The notes under the pieces: generated by a model
What the model was told of the DNA's origin: nothing
The model's input: the letters and a program-made list of their open reading frames with translations, nothing else
The model's database searches: none
NCBI GenBank assembly: GCA_945885545.1
Contig: CAMCYZ010000009.1
Coordinates: 1 to 39,865, forward strand
DNA: 39,865 nucleotides
Direction of reading: 5' to 3'
Source: Spirosoma fluviale
GTDB taxonomy: Bacteria; Bacteroidota; Bacteroidia; Cytophagales; Spirosomataceae
In this document: positions 24,003 to 33,094 of the stretch, in pieces
Layout: every line of letters starts with the position of its first letter
How positions within the stretch are numbered: the stretch's first letter is position 1
Made by a program: the position numbers and the translations under genes

Positions 24003-25097
24003 ATGAAGGAAATAACCAAAATCATAGCCTTTTATGAACGTCTGAAATCAACATCTGATACAGCTTGTGCATTGGCTGTGGTGGTGTATGTCGAAGGTTC
24101 GTCTTACCGAAGAACCGGTGCGAGGATGTTGGTTTCGGAGGATGGATTTTGGGAGGGCGGAATTAGCGGCGGATGTTTGGAAGGCGATGCCCTGAAAAAA
24201 GCCAGAATGTCCATTCTGAAATCAAAACCTGAAATGGTAAGATATGATACAACCAAAGACGATGACAGTCAGATTGGCGTAGGCTTGGGCTGCAATGGCG
24301 TGATAGACGTACTGTTTATTCCCGTAGATTTTGCGGATAGCCACAATCCAATAGAAATACTGAAAAATGGGGTAAATCAAACCAAAGGGCCTTTAATCAC
24401 CATCACAAAATCAGAAAATAACGCCAGGCTTTTGGGGAAAATGTTTTATTTTGATTCAAAAGAGAGTTTGGCTTTTTTAGAAAACCAAACGGATGTTTCA
24501 AGTTTCTCTGATGAAATTTCGAATTTGGAAAAGTCTAAAAATTATAATTTTGGAAACGAACTTCGGCTTTTTGTCGAAATTTTGCCCAAACCCATCACGG
24601 TTTATCTTTTCGGAAATCAGTATGACATTTATCCACTGATTGAGCTTTTGAAACTCATGTATTGGGAGGTTAGAATTGTTTCTGAGCCCCACAAGGTACA
24701 GAATAGAAATGACCTGAGAATCATTGCCCCGAATGATTTTCTCGAAAATGATTTAGATGAAAACTCGGCAGTGGTGTTGATGTCGCATTCGCTAGAAACT
24801 GACAAGAAAAATCTGCAAAAACTATCTGGGTCCAAAACAAAATATATTGGAATGCTTGGTCCAAAAACCCGGTCTGAAAGAATTTTGGACGAACTAAGTG
24901 CCGAAGGAATAAAAATAGAGACGCAAAATATCTTTGCTCCTACTGGACTGGATTTAGGGGCATCTACGCCTGAGGAAATTGCCCTATCGATTGTTGCTGA
25001 AATAAAAGCAGTTTTCAGTAGCAGAAACGGTTCTTTTCTTAAAGAACGAGACCTACCTATCAATGAACGAAACCAAGAAATTTTTAAATTTAATTGA
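24003..25097 (+). CDS. XdhC/CoxI family molybdenum-enzyme maturation factor
   Basis: A 364-residue protein of the XdhC family, which binds Moco and helps sulfurate and insert it into xanthine-dehydrogenase-type enzymes. The N-terminal XdhC_CoxI domain shows GSSYRRTGARMLVSEDGFW, GGISGGCLEGDALKKA and GVGLGCNGVIDVLF. The C-terminal Rossmann part shows KYIGMLGPKTRSERIL and LDLGASTPEEIALSIVAEI. The start at 24003 (MKEITKIIAFYERL) is preferred to an in-frame ATG at 23955, because the latter lies across the dyad and adds 16 unconserved residues. The stop is directly followed by the moeA ATG (TGA-ATG), giving an operon. No target molybdoenzyme is encoded in this window. Confidence 0.9.
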   Translation: MKEITKIIAFYERLKSTSDTACALAVVVYVEGSSYRRTGARMLVSEDGFWEGGISGGCLEGDALKKARMSILKSKPEMVRYDTTKDDDSQIGVGLGCNGVIDVLFIPVDFADSHNPIEILKNGVNQTKGPLITITKSENNARLLGKMFYFDSKESLAFLENQTDVSSFSDEISNLEKSKNYNFGNELRLFVEILPKPITVYLFGNQYDIYPLIELLKLMYWEVRIVSEPHKVQNRNDLRIIAPNDFLENDLDENSAVVLMSHSLETDKKNLQKLSGSKTKYIGMLGPKTRSERILDELSAEGIKIETQNIFAPTGLDLGASTPEEIALSIVAEIKAVFSSRNGSFLKERDLPINERNQEIFKFN

Positions 25098-26285
25098 ATG
25101 ATTTCGGTAGAAACCGCCCTTGATCTTATTCTTGAAAATAAGCTTTCCTTAAAAAAAGTGGCCGTTCCATTCGAAGAGGCCTTTGGAAGAGTGCTGGCTG
25201 AAGACCTCATTGCTGACAGAGATTTTCCGCCTTATGATAGAGTCACCATGGACGGAATAGCTATTGATTTTACGGCCTATCTAAACGGAACTAGAGCGTT
25301 CAAAATCCAAGAAATGCAGGGTGCGGGCGATTTGCAAAGCACACTTCAATCGCCAGAAAACTGTATTGAAATAATGACAGGCGGGGTTTTGCCCAGAAAT
25401 ACATCCACGGTTATTCGATATGAAGACCTTACTGTTGAAAACGGGCTGGCCACGATAAACGCTGAGGTGAAACCAAACCAAAACATTCACACCAAAGGCC
25501 AAGACAAAAAAGCGGGTGATTTAGTTTTAGAAAAAGGAGTTCGATTGAATGCTTCGCATTTGGCCCTTGCGGCGTCGTTGGGAAAACAAAAACTTGAAGT
25601 GTTGGAGCTACCCAAAGTGGCTATTGTTTCATCTGGAGATGAGTTGGTAGAGATTTCTGAAAACCCACTTCCGCATCAGATTCGCAAATCTAATGTTTAT
25701 GCTGTAGGTGCTTTGTTACAAAAATTAGATGTTTCGGTTGAATACTTCCATATAGCAGATGATTTAGAAAATTCCATTAAAAAAATTGCTGAGCTTCTTC
25801 AAAACTTCGATGTGTTGATATTCTCTGGTGGTGTGTCAATGGGCAAAAAAGACTTTATTCCTGATGCACTAAAAGCCAATAGGGTTGAGACCATTTTCCA
25901 CAAAATAGCCCAAAAGCCTGGGAAACCAATGTGGTTTGGAAAGACTGCAAAGAATCTGGTTTTCGCTCTTCCAGGAAATCCTGTTTCTACCTATTTGTGT
26001 ACCATCCGTTATGTTTTGCCTTTTTTTGAGAAGTGCTTGGGTATTCCAAAAGACGATTTTCAAAAAGTCATTCTCGGCGAAAGTGTCGTCTTTAAACCAA
26101 AACTTCGCTATTATTTACAAGTAAAGATTAAAAACGAAAAAGGTGCTTTGTATGCATTTCCATTAGAACACAATGGATCGGGCGACTTCATTAGTTTGGT
26201 TGAGGCTGATGGTTTTGTAGAATTACCAAACTCGGAAAATGAACTGTTTGAAAGGGGGCAAATTGTGAATTTCTTCGCTATTTAA
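25098..26285 (+). CDS. moeA: Molybdopterin molybdotransferase
   Basis: A 395-residue enzyme that inserts molybdate into adenylated molybdopterin. Conserved parts are FPPYDRVTMDGIA near the N-terminus, EIMTGGVLPRNTSTVIRYED, VAIVSSGDELVE, the MoCF-domain SGGVSMGKKDFIPDAL, KPGKPMWFG and ALPGNPVSTYLC. Length and order are normal. The gene begins immediately after xdhC and is followed, 18 nt later, by the folate cyclo-ligase gene. Confidence 0.96.
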   Translation: MISVETALDLILENKLSLKKVAVPFEEAFGRVLAEDLIADRDFPPYDRVTMDGIAIDFTAYLNGTRAFKIQEMQGAGDLQSTLQSPENCIEIMTGGVLPRNTSTVIRYEDLTVENGLATINAEVKPNQNIHTKGQDKKAGDLVLEKGVRLNASHLALAASLGKQKLEVLELPKVAIVSSGDELVEISENPLPHQIRKSNVYAVGALLQKLDVSVEYFHIADDLENSIKKIAELLQNFDVLIFSGGVSMGKKDFIPDALKANRVETIFHKIAQKPGKPMWFGKTAKNLVFALPGNPVSTYLCTIRYVLPFFEKCLGIPKDDFQKVILGESVVFKPKLRYYLQVKIKNEKGALYAFPLEHNGSGDFISLVEADGFVELPNSENELFERGQIVNFFAI

Positions 26286-26303
26286 TCAAAAAAGAAACAA
26301 ACT

Positions 26304-26897
26304 GTGATAAAAAAAAATATCAGAACGCATTTTAAAAGCTCAAGAAACGCCCTAAAATTGGAGGAAATTGAAAAAATGAGCATGAAAATACACGATTTGT
26401 TATTCAGCCAATTGATGATGCACCGTTATTCGCCAATTCACTTGTATAAACATATAAAGAGAAATAATGAGGTAGATTCGCAGTTGATTTTTAAGACACT
26501 TCGCCGAGATTTTGCCCCTGATATATTTATTTCTAAAAGTCTCGAAAATGGCGAATTGCTCCATGTAAAATTTGAGGCTACCACCGAGCTAGCAACTAAC
26601 CGATGGGGAATAGACGAACCCGTAGATTTAGCCGATTCCCTAAGCTCCGAAGCCCTCTTTGAACAATATAAAACCGAGGATATTCTGATCTTTGTGCCGC
26701 TTTTGGCTTTTGACAAAAAAGGAAACCGGGTGGGCTACGGCAAAGGTTATTATGACAGATTTCTTCAGCATGCCACCAAAGACACCACCATCGTAGGTCT
26801 TTCGCTTTTTGAACCCATCGACCTGATTGAAGACACTGACCAATTTGACATAAAAATGCATTTTTGTGTTACACCTGAGCGGGTGTGGGCCTGGTAA
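26304..26897 (+). CDS. 5-formyltetrahydrofolate cyclo-ligase
   Basis: A 197-residue enzyme that converts 5-formyl-THF to 5,10-methenyl-THF with ATP in folate metabolism. The signature VPLLAFDKKGNRVGYGKGYYDRFL is complete, and RWGIDEP marks the folate-side motif. Translation starts at GTG (26304); the first ATG in frame would remove conserved N-terminal residues (IKKNIRTHFKSSRNAL). It is spaced 18 nt after moeA and is probably co-transcribed. Confidence 0.93.
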   Translation: MIKKNIRTHFKSSRNALKLEEIEKMSMKIHDLLFSQLMMHRYSPIHLYKHIKRNNEVDSQLIFKTLRRDFAPDIFISKSLENGELLHVKFEATTELATNRWGIDEPVDLADSLSSEALFEQYKTEDILIFVPLLAFDKKGNRVGYGKGYYDRFLQHATKDTTIVGLSLFEPIDLIEDTDQFDIKMHFCVTPERVWAW

Positions 26898-27064
26898 ATT
26901 GATTTTGAAAAATGCAAAATGATTTTTTAAAATCGTTATCGGCTTATTTTTATAGTTTGGCTTGTTGCATCCTTCCAAACACTACTCCTTATGTCATTGT
27001 GATTTGTACTTCTTTCTGTAAAAAGCATTAAAAATGGCGAAGCATCTCTTTTTATAAAACGCTT

Positions 27065-27239
27065 ATGTTTGGAAAAATGTGGTTGATTTTTTACGATTTT
27101 TCCAAATATAAAGTCATGTTTGGAAAAATGTAAATATTTTTTGGTGATTTTTCCAAATATAAAGCTATGTTTGGAAAAATGTGGTTAATTTTTTGTGATT
27201 TTTCCAAATATAAAACTACATTTGAATAAATTTTTTGTA
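27065..27239 (+). repeat. Three 51-bp hairpin repeats plus a degenerate fourth, upstream of AAA ATPase
   Basis: Units begin at 27065, 27116 and 27167 with an exact 51-bp period. Each contains ATGTTTGGAAAAATG, an A/T-rich loop, and GATTTTTCCAAATATAAA, so TTTGGAAAAAT pairs with ATTTTTCCAAA. A decayed fourth unit (ACATTTGAATAAATTTTTTG) runs into the start codon of the next gene. The remaining gap (26898-27064) shows no other feature. The placement and copy number suggest operator sites or a structured leader. Confidence 0.9.
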
Positions 27240-28664
27240 ATGGTTATAGGCAGACACAAAGAAAAACAAATATTTCAACGCCTTCTTACGTCAGATCAGG
27301 CAGAACTACTGGCAGTTTATGGACGAAGAAGGGTAGGAAAGACTTATTTGATACGGGAGTACTTCAAAGAAAACATGGTCTTTGAATTTACTGGAGCATA
27401 CGAGGCCGACACCCAAATTCAGCTCCATAATTTTTTTAATGAGTACCAAAAAGTAGCAACAGACACAAACCTTAAACCTAAAGACTGGACCACCGCTTTC
27501 AAATATCTCAGCGACTATTTATACACCTTAGAAAACTCTCCTACAAAGAATGTTGTATTTCTTGACGAATTGCCATGGCTTGATACGGCTCGCTCGGGGT
27601 TTTTATCGGCATTCGAGTATTTTTGGAACCAACACGGCTCCAGAATGAAAAACCTGCTTCTGATAGTTTGTGGCTCGTCTGCATCTTGGATAATTCAAAA
27701 ACTTATAAACGCAAAAGGTGGCTTATATAACCGAATCACCCAAAGAATAGAGTTAAAGCCTTTCAACCTGGCCGAAACCGAAGAATATTTGGTATCTCGA
27801 AATTTAAAATTTACAAGATATCAAATCATACAATTATACATGGCAATAGGGGGCATACCGTTCTATCTTAAACAAATTAATCCTAGCCTGTCTGTCAATC
27901 AGGTTATAGACCAAATGTGCTTGATGCATGGCGGCATACTTACCAATGAATTCAAACCCCTGTTTCAATCCTTATTCAAAAATGCAGACGCACACATTTC
28001 TATAATAAAATCCTTAGCTAAATCGCCTTATGGTTTAAACCGAACCAAACTTTTAGAAACCACAAAAATACCAAATGGAGGAACATTTTTACGTACCATA
28101 GAAAACCTCGTAGATTGCGGATTTATAGTTGAGCTTAAACCTTTTGGCAAAAAAAACAAAGACACAATTTTCAGATTAATAGACTTCTATAGCCATTTTT
28201 TCATAAAATTTATAGACGGTAAAGTCAGCAACAGACCAAATGTTTGGGAAGGCCTTTCTAACAGCCCAGAATTCAAAGCTTGGACAGGATATGCCTTTGA
28301 AAACCTGTGTTTAATACATACCAATCAGATTCATAAAAAACTTGGCATTGACGGTGTTTACACCGAACTGTCATCGTGGGCATTTAAAGGAAATGAGGAA
28401 ATTGACGGAGCACAAATTGATTTAATAGTAGACAGAAAAGATGGCATTATACACCTATGTGAGGCAAAATTCACCTCTTCCGAGTTTGTGATTTCAAAAG
28501 AATATGCATCAAAACTAAGACAAAAAAGAGCGATTTTTGGTCATGTTACCAAGACTAAAAAATCAGTGGTAAGCACGCTACTAAGCACCTATACAGCCAC
28601 ACAAAACAAATACTATTCAGAAGAGATACACTCAGAAATTAATTTGGAAGATTTGTTTATTTAG
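27240..28664 (+). CDS. AAA ATPase with C-terminal DUF234/PD-(D/E)XK-like domain
   Basis: A 474-residue protein of the archaeal-type ATPase (MNS-clade STAND-like) family. Walker A is GRRRVGKT (28-35), Walker B VVFLDE (105-110), and a sensor-like CGSSAS is at 144-149. A winged-helix segment follows (SPYGLNRTKLLETTKIPNGG, about 262-281). The C-terminal domain carries FENLC (352-356), QIDLIVDRKDG with D394, and CEAK with E408 and K410, matching a PD-(D/E)XK nuclease core. The start MVIGRHKEKQ at 27240 fits the family; 15 upstream codons lie in the repeat array. Its role is unknown; relatives are suspected of defence or mobile-element functions (inference). Confidence 0.87.
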   Translation: MVIGRHKEKQIFQRLLTSDQAELLAVYGRRRVGKTYLIREYFKENMVFEFTGAYEADTQIQLHNFFNEYQKVATDTNLKPKDWTTAFKYLSDYLYTLENSPTKNVVFLDELPWLDTARSGFLSAFEYFWNQHGSRMKNLLLIVCGSSASWIIQKLINAKGGLYNRITQRIELKPFNLAETEEYLVSRNLKFTRYQIIQLYMAIGGIPFYLKQINPSLSVNQVIDQMCLMHGGILTNEFKPLFQSLFKNADAHISIIKSLAKSPYGLNRTKLLETTKIPNGGTFLRTIENLVDCGFIVELKPFGKKNKDTIFRLIDFYSHFFIKFIDGKVSNRPNVWEGLSNSPEFKAWTGYAFENLCLIHTNQIHKKLGIDGVYTELSSWAFKGNEEIDGAQIDLIVDRKDGIIHLCEAKFTSSEFVISKEYASKLRQKRAIFGHVTKTKKSVVSTLLSTYTATQNKYYSEEIHSEINLEDLFI

Positions 28665-28818
28665 TGTTCTGATAGCGACAAAAAAGGACCTTCAAAAGCG
28701 TTCTAGAAAACGTTTATTTCAAAAAAATTCTTATTGCAAAAATATTTTTAGCTGGAAACGATTTCAAAAATCGTTCTACTTAAATCCCCAAGCTATTTTT
28801 ATTAAAAAATCTTTTCCT

Positions 28819-28826
28819 TAATTTTG
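28819..28826 (+). promoter_or_regulatory. -7-type promoter box candidate for asd
   Basis: TAATTTTG matches the Bacteroidota -7 consensus TAnnTTTG and lies about 118 nt upstream of the asd ATG. No clear TTTG at the -33 position was seen, so this is tentative. The rest of 28665-28943 shows nothing else. Confidence 0.35.
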
Positions 28827-28943
28827 CAGCCCATTTACACCCATCAATACCTTTAGAAACGTTTCAACAAAAAGAGAATAGACCTCTCTCTTTATCAATA
28901 ATTTAAATACCCTGCCATGGGTCGGGGGGTAAGATTAATTATC

Positions 28944-29936
28944 ATGAAAGTTGCAGTAGTAGGAGCTACCGGTCTGGTGGGTGGCGAAATCTTGAAAGTA
29001 TTGGCGGAAAGAAATTTCCCAGTTACAGAAATCATCCCAATCGCTTCAGAGCGTAGTATCGGAAAAAAAATCAGTTTTAAAGGCCAAGAATTCACGGTTG
29101 TGGGTTACGACGAAGCCATCAAAATGAAGCCAAATGTGGCCATTTTCTCGGCTGGCGGCGGCACTTCGCTCGAAATGGCACCCAAATTTGCAGAAGCCGG
29201 CATTACGGTTATCGACAATTCATCTGCGTGGCGTATGGATCCTACCAAAAAATTGGTGGTGCCAGAAGTAAATGCTGATGTGTTGACCACAGAAGACAAA
29301 ATCATTGCAAATCCAAACTGCTCCACCATACAGATGGTGGTAGTGATGAAGCCTTTGCACGAAAAATATAAAATCAAACGTGTGGTAGTATCTACCTATC
29401 AGTCGGTTACGGGTACTGGTAAGGCGGCTGTTGACCAACTTTTTGCTGAAAGAGCGGGCGACGATAGCGTAGCGAAGGTATATCCGCACAAAATAGACTT
29501 AAACGTATTGCCTCATATCGACGTATTTCTTGAAAACGGTTATACCAAAGAAGAAATGAAGATGATAAAGGAGACCAACAAAATCATGGGCGACGATAGC
29601 ATCAAAGTTACGGCCACTACTGTTCGTATTCCCACTATCGGTGGTCACTCCGAAGCCATTAATATTGAGTTTGAAAATGACTTTGACCTTACAACTGTTC
29701 GTGAATTACTTGCGGCTACTGAAGGCGTGATTGTGCAAGACGACCCAGCCAATTTCCTTTATCCAATGCCTATCACAGCACACGGCAAAGATGAGGTTTT
29801 TGTAGGTCGTATTCGAAGAGACGAGTCACAAGCCAACACACTCAACCTGTGGTGCGTAGCTGATAACCTCCGCAAAGGAGCGGCAACCAACGCTGTTCAA
29901 ATAGCTGAATATCTAATGAAGAAGGGAATGATTTAA
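28944..29936 (+). CDS. asd: Aspartate-semialdehyde dehydrogenase
   Basis: A 330-residue enzyme that reduces aspartyl phosphate to the semialdehyde for lysine/DAP, threonine and methionine synthesis. The NADP-binding VAVVGATGLVGGE is at the N-terminus. The active-site Cys is in NPNCSTIQM, with later conserved segments YQSVTGTGKAAVDQL and RIPTIGGHSEAINIE (active-site His). The frame extends nine codons upstream to 28917, but family members begin at MKVAVVGATG, so 28944 is the start. A strong terminator follows. Confidence 0.96.
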   Translation: MKVAVVGATGLVGGEILKVLAERNFPVTEIIPIASERSIGKKISFKGQEFTVVGYDEAIKMKPNVAIFSAGGGTSLEMAPKFAEAGITVIDNSSAWRMDPTKKLVVPEVNADVLTTEDKIIANPNCSTIQMVVVMKPLHEKYKIKRVVVSTYQSVTGTGKAAVDQLFAERAGDDSVAKVYPHKIDLNVLPHIDVFLENGYTKEEMKMIKETNKIMGDDSIKVTATTVRIPTIGGHSEAINIEFENDFDLTTVRELLAATEGVIVQDDPANFLYPMPITAHGKDEVFVGRIRRDESQANTLNLWCVADNLRKGAATNAVQIAEYLMKKGMI

Positions 29937-29960
29937 TTTAGAGATGAAATGAATATAGGA

Positions 29961-29992
29961 AAATCCCGCTGAGCAATTGGCGGGATTTTTTT
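29961..29992 (+). terminator. Rho-independent terminator after asd
   Basis: AAATCCCGC (29961-29969) pairs perfectly with GCGGGATTT (29980-29988) over a 10-nt loop and is followed by a run of T, 25 nt after the asd stop. Confidence 0.9.
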
Positions 29993-30090
29993 GTTTCAAA
30001 AAAACAGACAAAAAGTATAATTTGAATTCTTTCAAAATCAAATAGTTTTTAAATCTTATAAAAACTTTAATTTTAGGTAAAAATACATAA

Positions 30091-30930
30091 ATGAGAAAAT
30101 TTTACTCTTTACTAATTATTCTGCTTTCTATGAGGTCTTTTGCTCAAACCACAGACTTAAATGAACAGTTTTCAGAAATCGTAGGAGACAAAAAAGTAAA
30201 AGTAGGCATCTCTGTTTACGATTTCAAAACCAAAAACTCCTTTGGGATTAATCTAAAGGAACATTTTCCGATGCAAAGTGTTTTCAAGTTTCACATTGCT
30301 TTGGCTGTTCTGGATTTGGTGGAGAAGGGAAAATTAAGTCTTTCGCAAAAAGTTTATATTTCAAAAGAACGAATGGAAGCGGATTGGTACAGCCCTTTGC
30401 GAGATAAATACCCAAACGGTAATGTAAAACTCACAATTGCCGAAATCCTGAAACCCACGGTTTCTGAAAGTGACAATGTAGGTTGTGAGGTTCTGCTTGA
30501 CCTCATCGGAGGCCCCAAGAAGGTGGACGATTATCTTAAAAAAATAGGCATGAAAGATGTTCAAGTAAAACATAATGAGACCATTATGCAGGCTTCTTGG
30601 GAGCCACAGTTTGAAAATTACTCTTCTCCCAACTCAGCTGTTGAGCTTTTGAAAGCTTTACACAATGGAAAAATATTATCTCCGAAAAGTAGAGCTTATG
30701 TTCAAAAAATGCTTTTAGAAACCTCCACTGGCCCAAATAGATTGAAAGGATTATTGCCAAAAGGAACTGTCGTTGCACACAAAACGGGAACTTCAGGAAT
30801 CAACAAACAAACTGGCGAAATAGCTGCGGTAAATGATATCGGAATAGTGACTTTGCCAAACGGGAATCAGTTTGCAATAGCCGTTTTAGTGAGCAAATCG
30901 AAAGAAAAATCGAAACCAACGAAAAAATAA
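30091..30930 (+). CDS. Class A beta-lactamase (VEB/PER-like), frameshifted C-terminus
   Basis: A 279-residue periplasmic serine beta-lactamase with a signal peptide (residues 1-19, ending SMRSFAQ). Active-site elements are all present: S63-V-F-K66, S127-D128-N129, E163 in HNETIM, and K231-T-G in VAHKTGTSG. The VAHKTGTSGIN and LPKGTVVAHK phrases are typical of the VEB/PER/CfxA subgroup. The end is abnormal: in the annotated frame it finishes SKEKSKPTKK, while one base out of frame the DNA encodes ETNEKIIAEIAKVSYDYLK and stops at 30971, matching the family's last helix. A one-base loss near 30912 therefore replaces about 19 residues. Activity may be impaired; a sequencing error is the alternative. 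Confidence 0.88.
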   Translation: MRKFYSLLIILLSMRSFAQTTDLNEQFSEIVGDKKVKVGISVYDFKTKNSFGINLKEHFPMQSVFKFHIALAVLDLVEKGKLSLSQKVYISKERMEADWYSPLRDKYPNGNVKLTIAEILKPTVSESDNVGCEVLLDLIGGPKKVDDYLKKIGMKDVQVKHNETIMQASWEPQFENYSSPNSAVELLKALHNGKILSPKSRAYVQKMLLETSTGPNRLKGLLPKGTVVAHKTGTSGINKQTGEIAAVNDIGIVTLPNGNQFAIAVLVSKSKEKSKPTKK

Positions 30931-31058
30931 TTGCTGAAATAGCGAAAGTTAGCTACGATTATTTGAAATGAGCGAATATCAAGATTAGTCCTAGCTATGG
31001 CCTGATTTAGAAACTTTTATAGCAGAAATGAATTAGCCTGAAAAGCAACTTGAGTTAA

Positions 31059-32212
31059 CTAAAAATTACTTTTAAACTCTCCTTTCCTCTCAAAATATTT
31101 GATGATTTCTTCTTCTATTTTGGTTTGTTTTATAGGTATGTTTTGCTTCCAATAAATGGGATTGTAGGCAGTTTCGTTTAAGATTTTAATATCCTTCAAA
31201 ACAAATGCAGGTCTAGAATCTTTAATTTCAAATTCCTGGGATTCATTTATAAAATAGAACCAAATTTTATCCTCGTTTTTATAGTTCTGTAGCCTTCGGT
31301 TGGCTTTATCTGAAATAAACAAATGGTCGAAAACAGAATATCCTTCCTTACTTTCTTTGAAATTGATATCAACATCAGTGGTTATACGCAATCCTTTTTG
31401 AGGTTTTTGGAAGTATGTACCATTTATTCTCCCCAACAAATCTTTTTGAGAATTTACCACAACTTCTCCTTCAAACTTGACTATGTTGATATTAGATTTT
31501 GAAGGTTTGCACTTTATTACCACTAATTCATCTGGTGTTCCGATATTCAAATAGTGCTTTATCGAAAAGTTATAATTGGAGCTAATGTCAATAGCATTTA
31601 ATGGAAAGTTTTTGTGATTTTTAAAAACAGCTGAGTAGAGAAACGGGACTACAATCATATTTTGAGGAAAATGCCTTTGCCTTTCTAATTGGCCATATCT
31701 GATATTCAAAGGTTGCCACCTTTCTACTCCCAACTGACTCCATGCCACGTTTGTAAAAAGCTGCTGAAACTTGGTGTATTTGCCATTGAAATACGACACT
31801 TTCTGATAAAATGCCTTGTAATGTGTTTGTTTGCCGAGTCGCTTACGGCCTTTCGAATAACGGCATTTAATATTGCAACGGCTGGATTTCCGGTTTGAAA
31901 TTCAGGAAGTTGAATAGCTGCGATGGGCAGATTTACTTTTATAAAATCACTTTTTCTTACGTCCAAAATTCTTTTTTTATAGGTCACATGGCTTATGAGA
32001 AGCTTTCCAGGTATATTTTCCAAGACAATGCGAAACTGCCCCTCCTCATTTGTAATAGTTCCTTTTCCTGTTTTTGCGTCTGAAACACTTACACCTACGA
32101 TAGGCTTTTGCGTTAAACTGTCGAGTATTAATCCCGAAATTTGAGTTTGAGCATTACTTTTAAACGAAAAAATAAAGAGCAGCGTAAAAAGTTGGATATG
32201 GCGTAATATCAT
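31059..32212 (-). pseudogene. CarboxypepD_reg-like secreted protein, frameshifted
   Basis: Two minus-strand frames make one protein of about 384 residues. The first (start 32212) has a signal peptide and a CarboxypepD_reg-like domain (ISGLILDSLTQKPIVGVSVS, ITNEEGQFRIVLE). The second begins with HYKAFYQKVSYFNGKYTKFQ and runs to 31059, ending KYFERKGEFKSNF. The frame switches within SANKHITRHF versus THYKAFYQK, near 31822-31834 (a one-base loss in an AAACAAACACA-type run). Such proteins are outer-membrane-associated in Bacteroidota; the function is unknown. It may be a true pseudogene or an assembly error. Confidence 0.78.
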
Positions 32213-32294
32213 AGTTTTATTTAGCGGGTTTTTTTCTAAGTAAAAAACTAATCTGATTAAAAAATATTGTTTGAATAATTCAAATTTTTCAATT

Positions 32295-32927
32295 CTAAAA
32301 TTGAGTTACAAAAACTTTATCCTTAACTGATTCAAGAATTAAATTCAGGTTTGAATTTTTCCCCGAAATCCCATAAAGTTCCGAATAAAGCAATTTTACC
32401 AGAGACTTTATCTCTTCCCCTGAAAACTCACGTTTAAAATTTTGGGGAACAAGCAATAATATTTGTTCGGTATGTTCAGAACCATCCAACGCCGGCAAAA
32501 TATACTTTATGTCTTTCAGCCAAAGTGCACCATTTTTTTGGTAAAAGGCTGTTCGTTTAAGTTTTGAAGTTTTATCCTCTCCAAATTCGGGATCATCCAC
32601 TTCCATCAAAAGATGCTTATTGTGACGCTTGGAATAGCTTTTTAGAAATTCGAAAAGCTGCTCTCCTATTTGTTTGCCACGATGATTTTCCTTGACCGCC
32701 AAGTAGTCTAAAAGCAAAAAATCAGACCCAAGTAAATCAAACAAGAACCCAATGCCAACTATCTCATTTTGAAATTTCGCCGCAAAAAGTACTTCTTTGT
32801 TTTCTTTAAGTCTGATTTTTAATGTTTCTAATGTTTGCCGCTCGTTGGCTGGAAATGAATTTTGATAGATTTTGAAGACCTCATCAAGAGTTTCTTTTTG
32901 GTCTAATTCTATCTTAGTTATTTCCAT
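32295..32927 (-). CDS. GNAT family N-acetyltransferase
   Basis: A 210-residue GNAT-fold protein. VGIGFLFDLLGSDFLLLDYL forms the central strands, and VKENHRGKQIGEQLFEFLK is the acetyl-CoA pyrophosphate loop (Q/R-x-x-G-x-G/A type, here RGKQIG). FYQKNGALWLKD is the substrate-side motif. No signal peptide or partner gene is seen. The acceptor substrate cannot be predicted. Confidence 0.88.
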   Translation of the reverse strand: MEITKIELDQKETLDEVFKIYQNSFPANERQTLETLKIRLKENKEVLFAAKFQNEIVGIGFLFDLLGSDFLLLDYLAVKENHRGKQIGEQLFEFLKSYSKRHNKHLLMEVDDPEFGEDKTSKLKRTAFYQKNGALWLKDIKYILPALDGSEHTEQILLLVPQNFKREFSGEEIKSLVKLLYSELYGISGKNSNLNLILESVKDKVFVTQF

Positions 32928-33094
32928 TTTTTATTCTGTCACAGAGTTACAAAGAGGTTTCTTTTTATTCACTTTGCGATTTTGAATTTCACAAAGTTTT
33001 AGCTTTTCACATTTTGGTTTTTTAAACACATAGTTAACATAGAATATTACTGCCTCCATGTGCCTTAATGCCTCATTGTCTTTGTGCCTAAACC

